The notes beneath the pieces were generated by a model, which worked only from the letters and a program-made list of their open reading frames with translations, was not told the DNA's origin and did no database searches. Positions 8,756 through 17,429 of a DNA stretch of 64,000 nt are shown piece after piece. Position numbers and translations under genes: made by a program. The stretch spans positions 1-64,000 of the forward strand of contig NZ_SRIF01000014.1 of assembly GCF_004681185.1 (NCBI RefSeq), in the 5' to 3' direction. Numbering within the stretch: the first letter of the stretch is position 1; each line of letters opens with the position of its first letter. This stretch comes from Haloarcula amylovorans (GTDB taxonomy: Archaea; Halobacteriota; Halobacteria; Halobacteriales; Haloarculaceae).

Positions 8756-9485
8756 GGTTTGGACGGGGATTCGGGCGAACGTCTCCACCTTCCTCAGAAC
8801 CCCCCTGAATGTTGTCCTAGCACTTCTCCTTCCGATTGTCGTTATCGAAGGCTGGGGACAAGCAATGGCTGGGTTACCAAGTATGCCGACGGTCGAGGCG
8901 ATTCCGATCGAGCTAGGTCGCCTCCTCGGAGCGATATTCGGGGTCGCCATCATTGCCGGCCTGATGGGACTCGCGCAGATGATTAGTGCGCGTGCAGCCG
9001 ATCGGCGACTCGTTCAGACAGGCTATCCACCCCGAACACTGCTTGCGACTCGATTAGCGACGCTCGGAGGTGTGACCGTCGTCGTGGCTGCCGTAAACTA
9101 CGGCGTTCTCTGGCTGACGATTTCACCGGAAGCCCCTGTCCTGACGTTCGTATTCCTCGTACTTGCCGGCCTCGTCTATGCGTTTCTTGGCGCACTCGTC
9201 GGGGCGCTCCTTCCACGACTGTTCGAAGGCTCGCTCGTCGTGGTGTTCCTTGCGATGATGGATGCGTTCCTCAGTGGCGACAGTCCGCTGGCCGCCGACG
9301 TTCCCGAGTTCGTGGAATACTTCCCGCTCTATCATCCAAAGGAACTCCTTCAGGAGGCGATGTTCCAAGGCACATATACGACGGGTGATCTCGGCTTCGT
9401 CGCCGGATACCTGCTAGTCCTGCTTGTACTCGTCACCGCAGTGTTCGGAGTGACGATGCGCACCAGTGGTGGGTGGTCCGCATGA
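8748..9485 (+). CDS. ABC-2 type permease subunit 1
   Basis: A 245-residue integral membrane protein with about six hydrophobic segments, including LNVVLALLLPIVVIEGWG near the N terminus and a C-terminal YLLVLLVLVTAVFGV. The hydrophobicity pattern and operon position match ABC-2 permeases. The ATG at 8748 overlaps the ATPase stop; a longer frame from 8715 is less likely. It overlaps the next permease by four bases (ATGA), so the three genes are translationally coupled. Confidence 0.85.
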   Translation: MNRVWTGIRANVSTFLRTPLNVVLALLLPIVVIEGWGQAMAGLPSMPTVEAIPIELGRLLGAIFGVAIIAGLMGLAQMISARAADRRLVQTGYPPRTLLATRLATLGGVTVVVAAVNYGVLWLTISPEAPVLTFVFLVLAGLVYAFLGALVGALLPRLFEGSLVVVFLAMMDAFLSGDSPLAADVPEFVEYFPLYHPKELLQEAMFQGTYTTGDLGFVAGYLLVLLVLVTAVFGVTMRTSGGWSA

Positions 9486-10234
9486 GTCGTACGACAACGG
9501 CGTTCACAATCGGCATCAAAGAACAGGCGCGAAACTACGTCCTCGTCGCTCTACTGGTCGTCCTACCGGTCTCGTTCATCACGTTGGCGTTCGCAGTCAC
9601 CCAGGACGTCGAGATGCCGGTTCGGACGCTCGTCGACGGTGAGACGGTGACGGTCATGCGAGGGATGCCTGAGGTCCACGGCGTGATTATGACGCCGATT
9701 ACGAGCGCCCTCATCGCGGGACTCGCCGGGTTGTTCCTGATGCGAGAAGCCAAAGACACAGACGGTCGTCTGGCAGTCGCCGGCTATCGTGCACGACAGG
9801 TAATCACTGCCCGGTTTGGGGTCCTCGCAGCAATCACTCTCATCGTTACCGGCGTCTCAGTCGGCGTGATGCTCGTCGATTTCCAGCCTGAGCATCTCTG
9901 GTGGTTCGTCGCAGCGATGCTCGTCGTCTCGGTCACGTATGGTCTCATCGGGATGCTCGTCGGGGCCGTTTTCGACCGCCTAGCCGGGATGTGGCTAATG
10001 CTGATTCTCCCGATGCTCGATATCGGACTCTTCCAGGATCCGCTGTTCATCCAGTCCGAGCCCGAATGGTGGATGAAACTACTCCCCGGCTATTGGCCCG
10101 TCCGTGTGATGGTCGATACCGGACTCACAACGGACGTAGATACGACTCTCTCATTGGTGTGGGCTACTGGATACCTCCTCCTCGTAGCTGTCCTCACAAT
10201 CGGCGTCTACTACCGAATTACACAGGAGAAGTAA
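9482..10234 (+). CDS. ABC-2 type permease subunit 2
   Basis: A 250-residue membrane protein similar in size and topology to the gene before it, with about six membrane helices and a conserved-looking cytoplasmic linker (FLMREAKDTDGRLAVAGYRA) comparable to the QTGYPPRTLLATRLATLG linker of subunit 1. The two presumably form a heterodimeric channel with the ATPase. It starts at the ATG in the ATGA overlap with subunit 1. Confidence 0.85.
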   Translation: MSRTTTAFTIGIKEQARNYVLVALLVVLPVSFITLAFAVTQDVEMPVRTLVDGETVTVMRGMPEVHGVIMTPITSALIAGLAGLFLMREAKDTDGRLAVAGYRARQVITARFGVLAAITLIVTGVSVGVMLVDFQPEHLWWFVAAMLVVSVTYGLIGMLVGAVFDRLAGMWLMLILPMLDIGLFQDPLFIQSEPEWWMKLLPGYWPVRVMVDTGLTTDVDTTLSLVWATGYLLLVAVLTIGVYYRITQEK

Positions 10235-10518
10235 GATCAGGCCAGTAGACTACTTACTCCGGTAACTGTAGGGGAGAAGACCCAAACAGCACTATATCCA
10301 GCTTCGCTCAATTGGATAGTTTGACTCGGATTTCACTACGACCGTCTGATCGGGCAAACGGTTCGGTGGACTCTGGTTGCTGCTGTGTCCCTCGTTCTCT
10401 GGGCACCGATGAGTGCGGCTTACGTTCCGCGGAGAAGTGCCGCGGCGTAGGAACAGGTCTTCGAAGGACTCCTGAGCGAGGGACCTCAGGCGTGTAGAAA
10501 TGGCGACGACACCGCGCC
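10235..10518. other. Intergenic region between convergent operons
   Basis: Both flanking genes end here. Frames open on both strands (10312-10497 plus, 10308-10745 minus) but give Arg/Pro/Ser-rich peptides without acidic haloarchaeal bias. A short Cys-bearing plus-strand peptide could be an insertion-sequence remnant; I cannot support it further. Confidence 0.3.
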
Positions 10519-11265
10519 TTACCGAGATGGGTCTTCACTCCCAGTCTCCAACCGTTCACGACGCTTCTGGAACTCTTCTTCGTCGATCTCGCCTCGTGCG
10601 TAACGACGTTGGAGGGTTTCCATAGCGGAATCGTCACTCTCTGGAGGTGCATCGCCTCGACCCATTGCCCAGTAGAGGAAGCCGCCGACCAGCCCCAGCA
10701 TCCCGAGTGCCCCGCCGACGAACGGCAGCCCACCGAACCATCCACCGTTCCGGCCGTGCATCATCCCTGGACCCATCATTCCGCCATCGGTACTCCCACT
10801 GCCGTCGACGTCCGAGCCGACGGCAACGGCGCCGTTCTGGACGATCGTTTCGCTGTCTGGGACCTCGCCGTCCGGGATCGGGCTGTCTTCAGCTGGACCG
10901 CCAGGGCTACCAACGACGATGCGACCGACCATGCCGACCGTCTTGTGAGGGATGCAGTAGTAGTCGTACGTTCCGGGCACCTCGAACGTGTGCTCGAAGC
11001 TCCCCTGCGAGATGGTCCCGCTGTCGAAGGCGGTGGCGTCGGCGGGAACGCGGTCCGGATAGGCCGTCGCCGAGTGAGCTCCGGCTGCTATCTCGAAGCG
11101 GACGGTCGTGCCAGGTTCGACGTGGAGCCCGATCGGGTCGAAGTAGTTGTTGCCCATCTTCACGACGGGCGTCTCCTGTGCGGCGACTGGTTGGGTGAAT
11201 CCCGCACTCGCGACTGTGCCAGCACCGAGCGCTCCCAGGAACTGGCGTCTACTGTAGTCTGTCAT
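10519..11265 (-). CDS. Halocyanin-like blue-copper protein with C-terminal SHOCT domain
   Basis: A 248-residue secreted or membrane-anchored protein. It has an N-terminal Tat signal (SRRQFLGALGAGTVASAG), a plastocyanin-type cupredoxin domain (~30-120) with the usual ligands His in AGAHSATAYP and Cys-His-Met in YYCIPHKTVGM, a Gly/Met-rich linker, a transmembrane helix, and a C-terminal SHOCT helix pair (LQRRYARGEIDEEEFQKRRE). It leads a minus-strand group containing two other SHOCT proteins. The ATG at 11265 places the Tat motif at the N terminus. Confidence 0.85.
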   Translation of the reverse strand: MTDYSRRQFLGALGAGTVASAGFTQPVAAQETPVVKMGNNYFDPIGLHVEPGTTVRFEIAAGAHSATAYPDRVPADATAFDSGTISQGSFEHTFEVPGTYDYYCIPHKTVGMVGRIVVGSPGGPAEDSPIPDGEVPDSETIVQNGAVAVGSDVDGSGSTDGGMMGPGMMHGRNGGWFGGLPFVGGALGMLGLVGGFLYWAMGRGDAPPESDDSAMETLQRRYARGEIDEEEFQKRRERLETGSEDPSR

Positions 11266-11284
11266 TGTAGCTGGTTGGCTTCTG

Positions 11285-11593
11285 TTATCCACGGATGATG
11301 CTGGCGAGCCGGTTCGTGAGTCCGGGCGATTGCTGGCCGGCGCTCTCGATGGCAGCCTCCAATTCGTCCCGGTCGACGATGCCGATGAACTCGGCCGTCT
11401 GTTCCCCGTTTGCATACACGAGCGTCGTTGGCGTCTTTCGGACACCGTACTCCTCGGCCGTCTCCAGATCGGTCTGGATGTCGACCTCCCGGAACTCGAC
11501 ATCCGGATACGCATCTTCGATACCCTCGTTTTTCTCTCGCTGCGTTGCGCACGCTCCACAAGTCTCCTGTGTGAACAGGATAACTTCCGTCAT
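11285..11593 (-). CDS. Thioredoxin/glutaredoxin-like protein (CGAC active site)
   Basis: A 102-residue thioredoxin-fold protein with the redox motif CGAC near residue 12, a thioredoxin-type cis-proline region (GVRKTPTTLVYANGEQ) and an extended C terminus. It is cytoplasmic and lies 19 bases upstream of the halocyanin-like gene on the same strand. It may keep Cys ligands of copper proteins reduced. An AT-rich tract (CTAAAAGCATAAG on the minus strand near 11609-11621) is a plausible TATA element. Confidence 0.85.
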   Translation of the reverse strand: MTEVILFTQETCGACATQREKNEGIEDAYPDVEFREVDIQTDLETAEEYGVRKTPTTLVYANGEQTAEFIGIVDRDELEAAIESAGQQSPGLTNRLASIIRG

Positions 11594-11716
11594 AGTAGCT
11601 AGTATGGTCTTATGCTTTTAGCACACTTCTATTCACATCCGAAAGCTGTGAGGGTCACAGATTTCGGATTCCAAGGGGCCGGACGTGAGTAACGCCGGAG
11701 GTTGGTGGTCGGACCG

Positions 11717-12070
11717 TCACTCCGAGCGTTCGAGCTTGTTCCGACGCGCCTCGAACTCTTCCTCGGTGAGATCTCCGCGGGCGTATGCCATACGCAGCTC
11801 CTCCATTGCGGGATTCCGCGACGACTGCGATGCCGTCACGCGACGGAAGACGAGATATCCGCCACCGAGCAGGAGGAGGAGGAAGACCAGCTGGACGAGC
11901 ATCCCGACGAGTGGCCACCAGCCGCTGGTCGTCCCGTATCCACCCATCATTCCACCGTATCCCATCATCCCGCCGAATCCCATCCCCATCGTGAGCAAGG
12001 GGAGGACGATGATCGCCCCGAGGATGAGGAGGACGATGGTTGTGGTGTCGAGTTGGTTTGATGATGTCAT
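11717..12070 (-). CDS. SHOCT-domain membrane protein
   Basis: A 117-residue protein with two hydrophobic segments, a Gly/Met/Tyr-rich exported loop (GFGGMMGYGGMMGGYG) and a C-terminal SHOCT motif (RMAYARGDLTEEEFEARRN). The Met-rich loop could bind Cu(I), but this is inference. It ends four bases before the DUF302 gene start coordinate range, downstream of that gene on the same strand. Confidence 0.8.
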   Translation of the reverse strand: MTSSNQLDTTTIVLLILGAIIVLPLLTMGMGFGGMMGYGGMMGGYGTTSGWWPLVGMLVQLVFLLLLLGGGYLVFRRVTASQSSRNPAMEELRMAYARGDLTEEEFEARRNKLERSE

Positions 12071-12073
12071 GGT

Positions 12074-12490
12074 TCAGATCTCGGTCGATGATTCGAGTTC
12101 GTCCGCGACGCTGGCGAGAACGCGTTCGAACCGGTCGTGGACCTCGTTCGCGATCGAGTCGAGTGCCTCGTTGTCGGCGATGCCGACGAGCTGTTGTGGG
12201 TCGACGGCACTCACCATGACCTCGCCGCCGTCGGTTTCGTAGACAATGACGTTACACGGGAGGAGTGCGCCGAGTTCGATCTCTTCGTTCAGGCCCTCGT
12301 GTGCCAGCCCCGGGTTGCACGCACCGAGGATGCAGTACTGTCGAAACTCCTCGCCGAGTTTCTCCTCGAGCGTCGCTTGGACGTCGATGTCACAGAGGAC
12401 GCCGAATCCTTCGTCTTTGAGCGCCGCAATCGTCGTGTCGACGACGTCGTCGAACTCACCGGTGACTGAAGTCTGTATTGTGTATTCCAT
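12074..12490 (-). CDS. DUF302-family protein
   Basis: A 138-residue protein matching DUF302: an N-terminal beta-alpha unit (YTIQTSVTGEFDDVVDT), the middle CDIDVQATLEEKLGEEF, a region CILGACNPGLAHEGL, and a hydrophobic strand LLPCNVIVYE followed by VSAVDPQQLVGI. The family is common beside metal and thiol genes; the biochemical role is unknown. It is just upstream of the SHOCT protein at 11717-12070 on the same strand. Confidence 0.85.
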   Translation of the reverse strand: MEYTIQTSVTGEFDDVVDTTIAALKDEGFGVLCDIDVQATLEEKLGEEFRQYCILGACNPGLAHEGLNEEIELGALLPCNVIVYETDGGEVMVSAVDPQQLVGIADNEALDSIANEVHDRFERVLASVADELESSTEI

Positions 12491-12585
12491 GAAGTATCAT
12501 ACCCCGTCTACGGGGTTAACGGTTGGGTGCCGCAACGGCGGCCGTTGGGAATATGATGTATCGGCTGGAACAGCAGCTGCTCCAG

Positions 12586-12939
12586 TCATCCGGTGCGTTC
12601 GAGCTGTTCTCGCCGCCGATCGAATTCGTCATCCGAGAGCTCTCCGCGGGCGTAGCGCTCACGGAGAACCGACAGCGACTGCTCTTCGTTCCCACCGGAG
12701 CCTCGATTGAGGAGCGCATAGACAATGTAGAGCGGAACGGCGATGAGGAGCCCCATCCAGAGGAACCCCCAGAGCCCCATCGCTCCACCGAAGAGGCCCC
12801 AGCCGCCCCCCATCATGCCGCCGCCGTAGCTCCCACTACCGTGGGCAACAGCCGGTCCAGTCGCCGCAACTAGCAGCGGGACGGCGAGGATCGCGAGTCG
12901 CCGAGCAGTGCGTCCGATGTGAGTGGTGAGTTGCGTCAT
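12586..12939 (-). CDS. Exported SHOCT-domain membrane protein
   Basis: A 117-residue protein with an N-terminal signal/anchor (LAILAVPLLVAATGPAVAHG), a Gly/Met-rich stretch (GSYGGGMMGGGWG), one transmembrane helix and a C-terminal SHOCT motif (LRERYARGELSDDEFDRRRE). It is the third SHOCT protein in this cluster and closely resembles the one at 11717-12070 in layout. Probably membrane-located; function unknown. Confidence 0.8.
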   Translation of the reverse strand: MTQLTTHIGRTARRLAILAVPLLVAATGPAVAHGSGSYGGGMMGGGWGLFGGAMGLWGFLWMGLLIAVPLYIVYALLNRGSGGNEEQSLSVLRERYARGELSDDEFDRRREQLERTG

Positions 12940-12996
12940 TATCTTGCGTTGGTGAGTTGTGGTGTTCGATTGGAGCGATCGAAACGGCCAGAGCCG

Positions 12997-13317
12997 TCAG
13001 CAGTGGCCCTGCCCGTACATCCCGCCGTTGTAGCCGTCGTCAGCCCCGTCGTGGTATTCCCCGTCAGCCATGTCCTGGGCCATCTCGTCGACGGTCACAC
13101 CCATGTGCGACTCCATCCACTCGACGCTACCCGGGCCCATGTGTTCGGTCATCTGTGCCTCCATCCAAGTGGCCCATTCATCTGCGGTGGCATTGTCCGT
13201 AGGCGCGTCGTCAGCGGTCGTTGCGTTGTCGTGTGCGCTGACTGCCGGTGCGGCGAACGCGAGTCCGACAATCGCGAGCGCCACGAGCAGCCACCGGCCG
13301 AGTTTGAAGTTGGTCAT
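12997..13317 (-). CDS. Secreted His/Met-rich small protein
   Basis: A 106-residue protein with a signal peptide (LLVALAIVGLAFAAPAVSAH) and a Met/His/acidic mature region (EWATWMEAQMTEHMGPGSVE, then ESHMGVTVDEMAQDMADG) ending in GGMYGQGHC. The ligand-rich composition fits an extracytoplasmic copper or silver buffer, by analogy to other small exported Met/His proteins. No named family was recognised. Confidence 0.7.
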   Translation of the reverse strand: MTNFKLGRWLLVALAIVGLAFAAPAVSAHDNATTADDAPTDNATADEWATWMEAQMTEHMGPGSVEWMESHMGVTVDEMAQDMADGEYHDGADDGYNGGMYGQGHC

Positions 13318-13485
13318 TGTCTCTCTCCTCGGTTACTCGTAGGCCTGCTCGGGAGTTATCGACATGGGTGTGAATCCATACAGGAGAACGTTCGAGAACG
13401 TCTATAACATCTTCTAACCGTTTTGCTCGAGGGAGACCGTTCATACCTACGGAATTCGAGAGGGAGAGCGCCCGATAGATAGCGA

Positions 13486-14085
13486 CTATTTTCCCGGTTG
13501 TTGCTGCCGAAGGTCATCACTCGGATACACACGATAGGTCCGACCCTGTCGTTCCCGATACAGCAGACCTCGCTCCTCGAGTGAACTCACGGTCTGGCTT
13601 ACTTTACTCTTCGAGAACTCAGATCGATCCCGAAGTTCAATCTGCGTGATTCCGGGGGAGTTCAGGACGGGTTCGAGGACGCGTCGTTCATCATCCGGTA
13701 AGAGATCGAGAACGCGTGCTTGGGGGTCCGATTCAGGATTGATAGACGTCGCCGGTGCAGCGTCATCATCCATCGACGTAGCTGTTGCCGCCGATGTCTG
13801 TGCAGGATCGACAGGCGCCGTTGTGTCGGCCACTTCTGGATCGGTGAGTTCTCCCCGGACCACGTAATAGACGCCACCGATAACGCCAGCAACCAGCAGG
13901 GTTCCAACCACGTACCAGAGGGGGTCTGGGCCGTGCATCGTTCCCATAGATGAACCCATCATTGACCCCATCGATTGCTCGATAGCCCGACGCTGTTGAT
14001 AGGCCCGCCAACTGAGTACCCCGCCGGCCAGGAGAACGAACCCGAGAAGCACACCGACGACAGTATCTGCTCGACGGCGATTCAT
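13486..14085 (-). CDS. Membrane-anchored winged-helix regulator with Met-rich loop
   Basis: A 199-residue protein with two transmembrane helices (about 8-27 and 57-76) separated by a short extracytoplasmic loop rich in Met and His (SMGSMMGSSMGTMHGP). An acidic/Thr-rich linker follows, then a C-terminal winged helix of MarR/IclR type (GITQIELRDRSEFSKSKVSQ, then SLEERGLLYRERQGRTY). The layout is that of a one-component membrane regulator that would sense an external metal and act on DNA. The sensing role is inferred. It neighbours copper-type genes on the same strand. Confidence 0.75.
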   Translation of the reverse strand: MNRRRADTVVGVLLGFVLLAGGVLSWRAYQQRRAIEQSMGSMMGSSMGTMHGPDPLWYVVGTLLVAGVIGGVYYVVRGELTDPEVADTTAPVDPAQTSAATATSMDDDAAPATSINPESDPQARVLDLLPDDERRVLEPVLNSPGITQIELRDRSEFSKSKVSQTVSSLEERGLLYRERQGRTYRVYPSDDLRQQQPGK

Positions 14086-14210
14086 ATGACAGCCCCGAGT
14101 TGCGGGATTTGACTATTCATACCGTCTATTTGAGCGCAGTAGGTGTGACAATTGCGGATTGAAACTGTGATGATGAACCCCATCACAGCGGATGAACCAC
14201 AGTGCGATCA

Positions 14211-15605
14211 TCAGTGGTCATGATCGTGATCGTGGCTCGATATTTGCGGGCTTTGATTAGTAAATTCCGTTGGTTCTTCTTCGAACGTACGCTTGCATTT
14301 CTTTGAGCAAAAATAGTACGTCGTCCCATCGTGGGACGCACTCGGGCCCTCATCGTCGGTTCGCATCCCGCACACCGGATCTCGATACTGACCTGGTGCG
14401 CCGAGTCCCCGCCGGTAGACATACAGAAGGAACCCGGAGAGCGCAAAGGCGATAATATTGAGGTAGAACGTGTAGTTGAGCTCGAAGTACGTCTGTTCAG
14501 TCGCCGTCTCGCCGCCCGCCAGATCTGGAACGATACCCAGCGCGTCGAACAGCAGCTCCATGAGGAAGCCGGTGAACGCCATCGTGACGAAGAAGACGCC
14601 GAGGATGTACAGCATCACCTTCCAGCCGTAGTACTTCCGGTAGACGTTCAGGACGGGCACGGTGATGAGGTCGGCGTAGACGAACGCGATGATCCCGGCG
14701 AAGCTGACGCCACCACCCCAGAGCGCGACGGCGAACGGGACGTTGCCCATACTGCCGACGAAACTGAGGACGGCGATGATGACGCCCATGACGGCGTTCT
14801 CGGCAGTCACGAGCAGGCCGTCGCCCTGAATGAACAGCGTGTTCCACACCCACTGCGGGACGAAGACGATGACGAACCCAGAAATAAGGAAGCCGGCGAC
14901 GATGTCTTTCCAGATCATCGACCACTCCTTGCGGTACTGATTCCCGACCTTGTACCAGCCACCCCACGACAGCAACTCGTCACGCCACCCGCCGCTACTC
15001 GACGTCTCCTGGCGATAGGTCTCCATACAGCCCTCCGAGCAGAATTTGAGCGTCTCACCGCCGTCGGTCGTGAGCGTGTACTCGTCTTTCCCCTCCATCC
15101 CGCAGGTGGGATCTTCCGTGACGCCCGCCTGGCGGTCGCGCTCGTTGAGCTTCTCGCGGACTTCGTTAAACAGGTTTTCGGGAAGCGTGAGGTGGACGAT
15201 GGCGGCCATGACGGCGATGAGAATCAGGCCGCCGAGCAGTTCCGCGACGAGGAACTCCCAGCCAAGCAGGATGAGAATCATCAGCCCTAGTTCGACGATG
15301 AGGTTCGTCGACGCGAACATGAACGCGAGGAAGTTCACCGCGTGCGCCCCCTTCTTGAACAGGCCCTTCCCGATGGCGACGGCGCCGAAACTACAGCCAC
15401 TGCTTGCTGCTCCGAACACAGTCGCCTTGGTAAGTCCAGTTAGATCGCCCTCACCCAGCACCTGTGCCATCCGCTCCTTCGAGACGTAGACCTGGACGAG
15501 ACTCGTAATCGTGAGGCCCATGATGATCGCCCACGCCGCCGTCCAGAGAAATCCGACACCGATACGAAGGGATTCAAGAACTCCGTCGATTATCGTCGCC
15601 TGCAT
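14211..15605 (-). CDS. ArsP/UPF0718-type permease with two YHS domains and a His tail
   Basis: A 464-residue integral membrane protein. The two halves of a DUF318/ArsP-type permease (conserved GAASSGCSFGAVAIGKGLFK in the first half and FVGSMGNVPFAVALWGGGVS in the second) are separated by a YHS/TRASH module (about 168-200: TCGMEG, then KFCSEGCMETY). A second YHS module lies at the C terminus (PVCGMRTDDE, then YYFCSKKCKRTF), followed by a HDHDHDH tail. The family exports metal or organo-metalloid species; two Cys modules and the His tail suggest metal capture at the inner face. The substrate is not determined. Confidence 0.85.
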   Translation of the reverse strand: MQATIIDGVLESLRIGVGFLWTAAWAIIMGLTITSLVQVYVSKERMAQVLGEGDLTGLTKATVFGAASSGCSFGAVAIGKGLFKKGAHAVNFLAFMFASTNLIVELGLMILILLGWEFLVAELLGGLILIAVMAAIVHLTLPENLFNEVREKLNERDRQAGVTEDPTCGMEGKDEYTLTTDGGETLKFCSEGCMETYRQETSSSGGWRDELLSWGGWYKVGNQYRKEWSMIWKDIVAGFLISGFVIVFVPQWVWNTLFIQGDGLLVTAENAVMGVIIAVLSFVGSMGNVPFAVALWGGGVSFAGIIAFVYADLITVPVLNVYRKYYGWKVMLYILGVFFVTMAFTGFLMELLFDALGIVPDLAGGETATEQTYFELNYTFYLNIIAFALSGFLLYVYRRGLGAPGQYRDPVCGMRTDDEGPSASHDGTTYYFCSKKCKRTFEEEPTEFTNQSPQISSHDHDHDH

Positions 15606-15933
15606 AGGTGTATCATTGTAGGGATCATCTATTGCGGTTTTGATTAGAATATACTGCCTATGAGGGTATCAGTACTATGGCATCGTAACCGTCGGCCATA
15701 GATGATCTATCGTGAAGAGGGGAAAACATTGCAAACCTCCACAAGCTCCACGGAATCCGACTTCAGATTCAAAAGGGGAATCTGATTAAATCACGCCGAC
15801 GTATTAGAGGCTAATGGGACCAGTAGAGACCGATGATATCCCAAATGAGGGGAACACCACCTGGAAGAACAGCCTTCGCCGGCCTGCTCGGTTGTCCAGT
15901 ACGGTAACTGTCACATCCACTTCCTAATTTACG
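15606..15933. other. Intergenic region, no gene seen
   Basis: Between divergent genes. The part nearest 15605 is AT-rich (TTTTGATTAGAATATACTGCC near 15633-15653) and probably contains the minus-strand promoter of the permease. No repeat, RNA gene or reading frame with haloarchaeal bias was found. Confidence 0.4.
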
Positions 15934-17400
15934 ATGGCTGTCGATCTGGCAATCCATGATGCACTCGTTCTCACAGCCGACGAGCGGAACCGCCTGTACG
16001 AGCGCGGCACAGTATGCATCACCGATGGCTGTATCGAAGAAGTCCGACCATCACGTGCAGGAGACGGAGAATTAGAAGCGTCCACCGTTATCGACGGGAA
16101 CGGGAAACTGGTGATGCCGGGGTTGGTGAACGCCCACACGCACTTGGAGATGACACCGCTCATCGGTGCGTTTAGCGAACTCGAGCTGACGGAGATGCTT
16201 GGGAGTGGGACGGCCTTGTTTAACAGATTAGGGAACGGCGAATTCGAGTACCTCGTCGAGGCAGGCGTCGAGCTCGCAGCGCTCAATTTCCTCTTGGGCG
16301 GTGTCACGACCGTGAACTCGATGGACGCACGGCCTGCCGCAGGTGCAGAGGCGTTCGGGGAAGCAGGGCTCCGCGGATTTTTCGGCCCGGCGATCTCGGA
16401 CCTCTTCTGGGACCAACCAGTCGATCAGCAGTTCTCCCGTGCTCGCGAGTTCGTCGAAACGTACCACGACACGTACGACGGCCGAATCAGGGCGACGATC
16501 TGCCCGCACGACGACTGGTCGTGTACCCGGCAGCTGTGGGAACGGACCGCATCCCTCGCCGCAGAGTATCCGGACCTGCTCGTCCACACGCACTTGCTCG
16601 AACTCGAGGAGAGTAACACGATGGCACGAGCGAACGGTGGCGAGGACTCGGTAGGATTGCTCGACGACGTTGGACTCCTGGACGACCGACTGGTCGCTGC
16701 TCACTTCCGCCTCGGCGACGAAGAGGACATCCAGCGAACCGCCGAGGCGGACGCGGCTGTTGCGCACTGCCCGTCCGTCTTCTGTTACTGGAATCCGGAC
16801 GGGGAGACGCAGTGGACGCCCGTTCCCGAGCTTCGAGCCGCCGGCGTCGACGTCGGAGTAGGGATTGACGACCACTACTGGCACGACTCGTACAGCATGT
16901 TCGGTGAAGCGCGGCAAGCTCGGCTGGCGGCAAATCTCAAGCGTTCAGCCGGGCAGTTCGACTCGATGGAACTGATACGAATGCTCACTATCGAGGGCGC
17001 ACGCGCGCTGGGGATGGGCGACGAGATCGGCAGTATCGAAGCGGGAAAGCGCGCGGATATTATCCTCCTCGACGTCGACAAACCGAAGTTCACGCCACTG
17101 ACCAACGTTCCCGCACACGTCGTGAACAACGCGGTCCCGGCCGACGTCGAGACAGTGATCGTTGACGGCGACGTCGTCCTCCGGAATGGTGTGCCCGAGA
17201 CAATGGACTCGGACGACGTGCGACAGCGAGTAAATCAGGCTGTCGAACGCTTCATGGACGAGACAGGCTGGGAGTTAGACATTGGTGGTAGTGAACCGCC
17301 GACCAGCATCGAGACTGTACGGGACCTCCCAAAGCGTGGCCCTGCGCGACTCCTGACTCGCCTCGCGATGCAATCCGCGCGTGATCGGTTCTCCTTCTAA
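15934..17400 (+). CDS. Amidohydrolase (TRZ/ATZ, cytosine-deaminase-like)
   Basis: A 488-residue metal-dependent hydrolase of the amidohydrolase superfamily. Metal and catalytic positions are present in order: HTH in VNAHTHLEM (~66), His in LVHTHLLELEE, His in VAAHFRLGDEED, and Asp in VGIDDHYWHDS. The C terminus returns to the small beta-sandwich domain (SIEAGKRADIILLDVD). The family deaminates purine/pyrimidine-type or hydrolyses triazine-type substrates; the substrate is not readable here. It stands alone among metal genes. Confidence 0.85.
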   Translation: MAVDLAIHDALVLTADERNRLYERGTVCITDGCIEEVRPSRAGDGELEASTVIDGNGKLVMPGLVNAHTHLEMTPLIGAFSELELTEMLGSGTALFNRLGNGEFEYLVEAGVELAALNFLLGGVTTVNSMDARPAAGAEAFGEAGLRGFFGPAISDLFWDQPVDQQFSRAREFVETYHDTYDGRIRATICPHDDWSCTRQLWERTASLAAEYPDLLVHTHLLELEESNTMARANGGEDSVGLLDDVGLLDDRLVAAHFRLGDEEDIQRTAEADAAVAHCPSVFCYWNPDGETQWTPVPELRAAGVDVGVGIDDHYWHDSYSMFGEARQARLAANLKRSAGQFDSMELIRMLTIEGARALGMGDEIGSIEAGKRADIILLDVDKPKFTPLTNVPAHVVNNAVPADVETVIVDGDVVLRNGVPETMDSDDVRQRVNQAVERFMDETGWELDIGGSEPPTSIETVRDLPKRGPARLLTRLAMQSARDRFSF

Positions 17401-17429
17401 GACCCTGCCAGCGTAGGGGTGGTTCCCCC

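Noticed and set aside
10308..10745. Overlapping frames on both strands near 10.3-10.7 kb, possible TnpB-type remnant
   Set aside because: Peptides are Arg/Ser/Pro-rich shadows; no TnpB catalytic motif could be read and the halocyanin gene explains part of the open frame.
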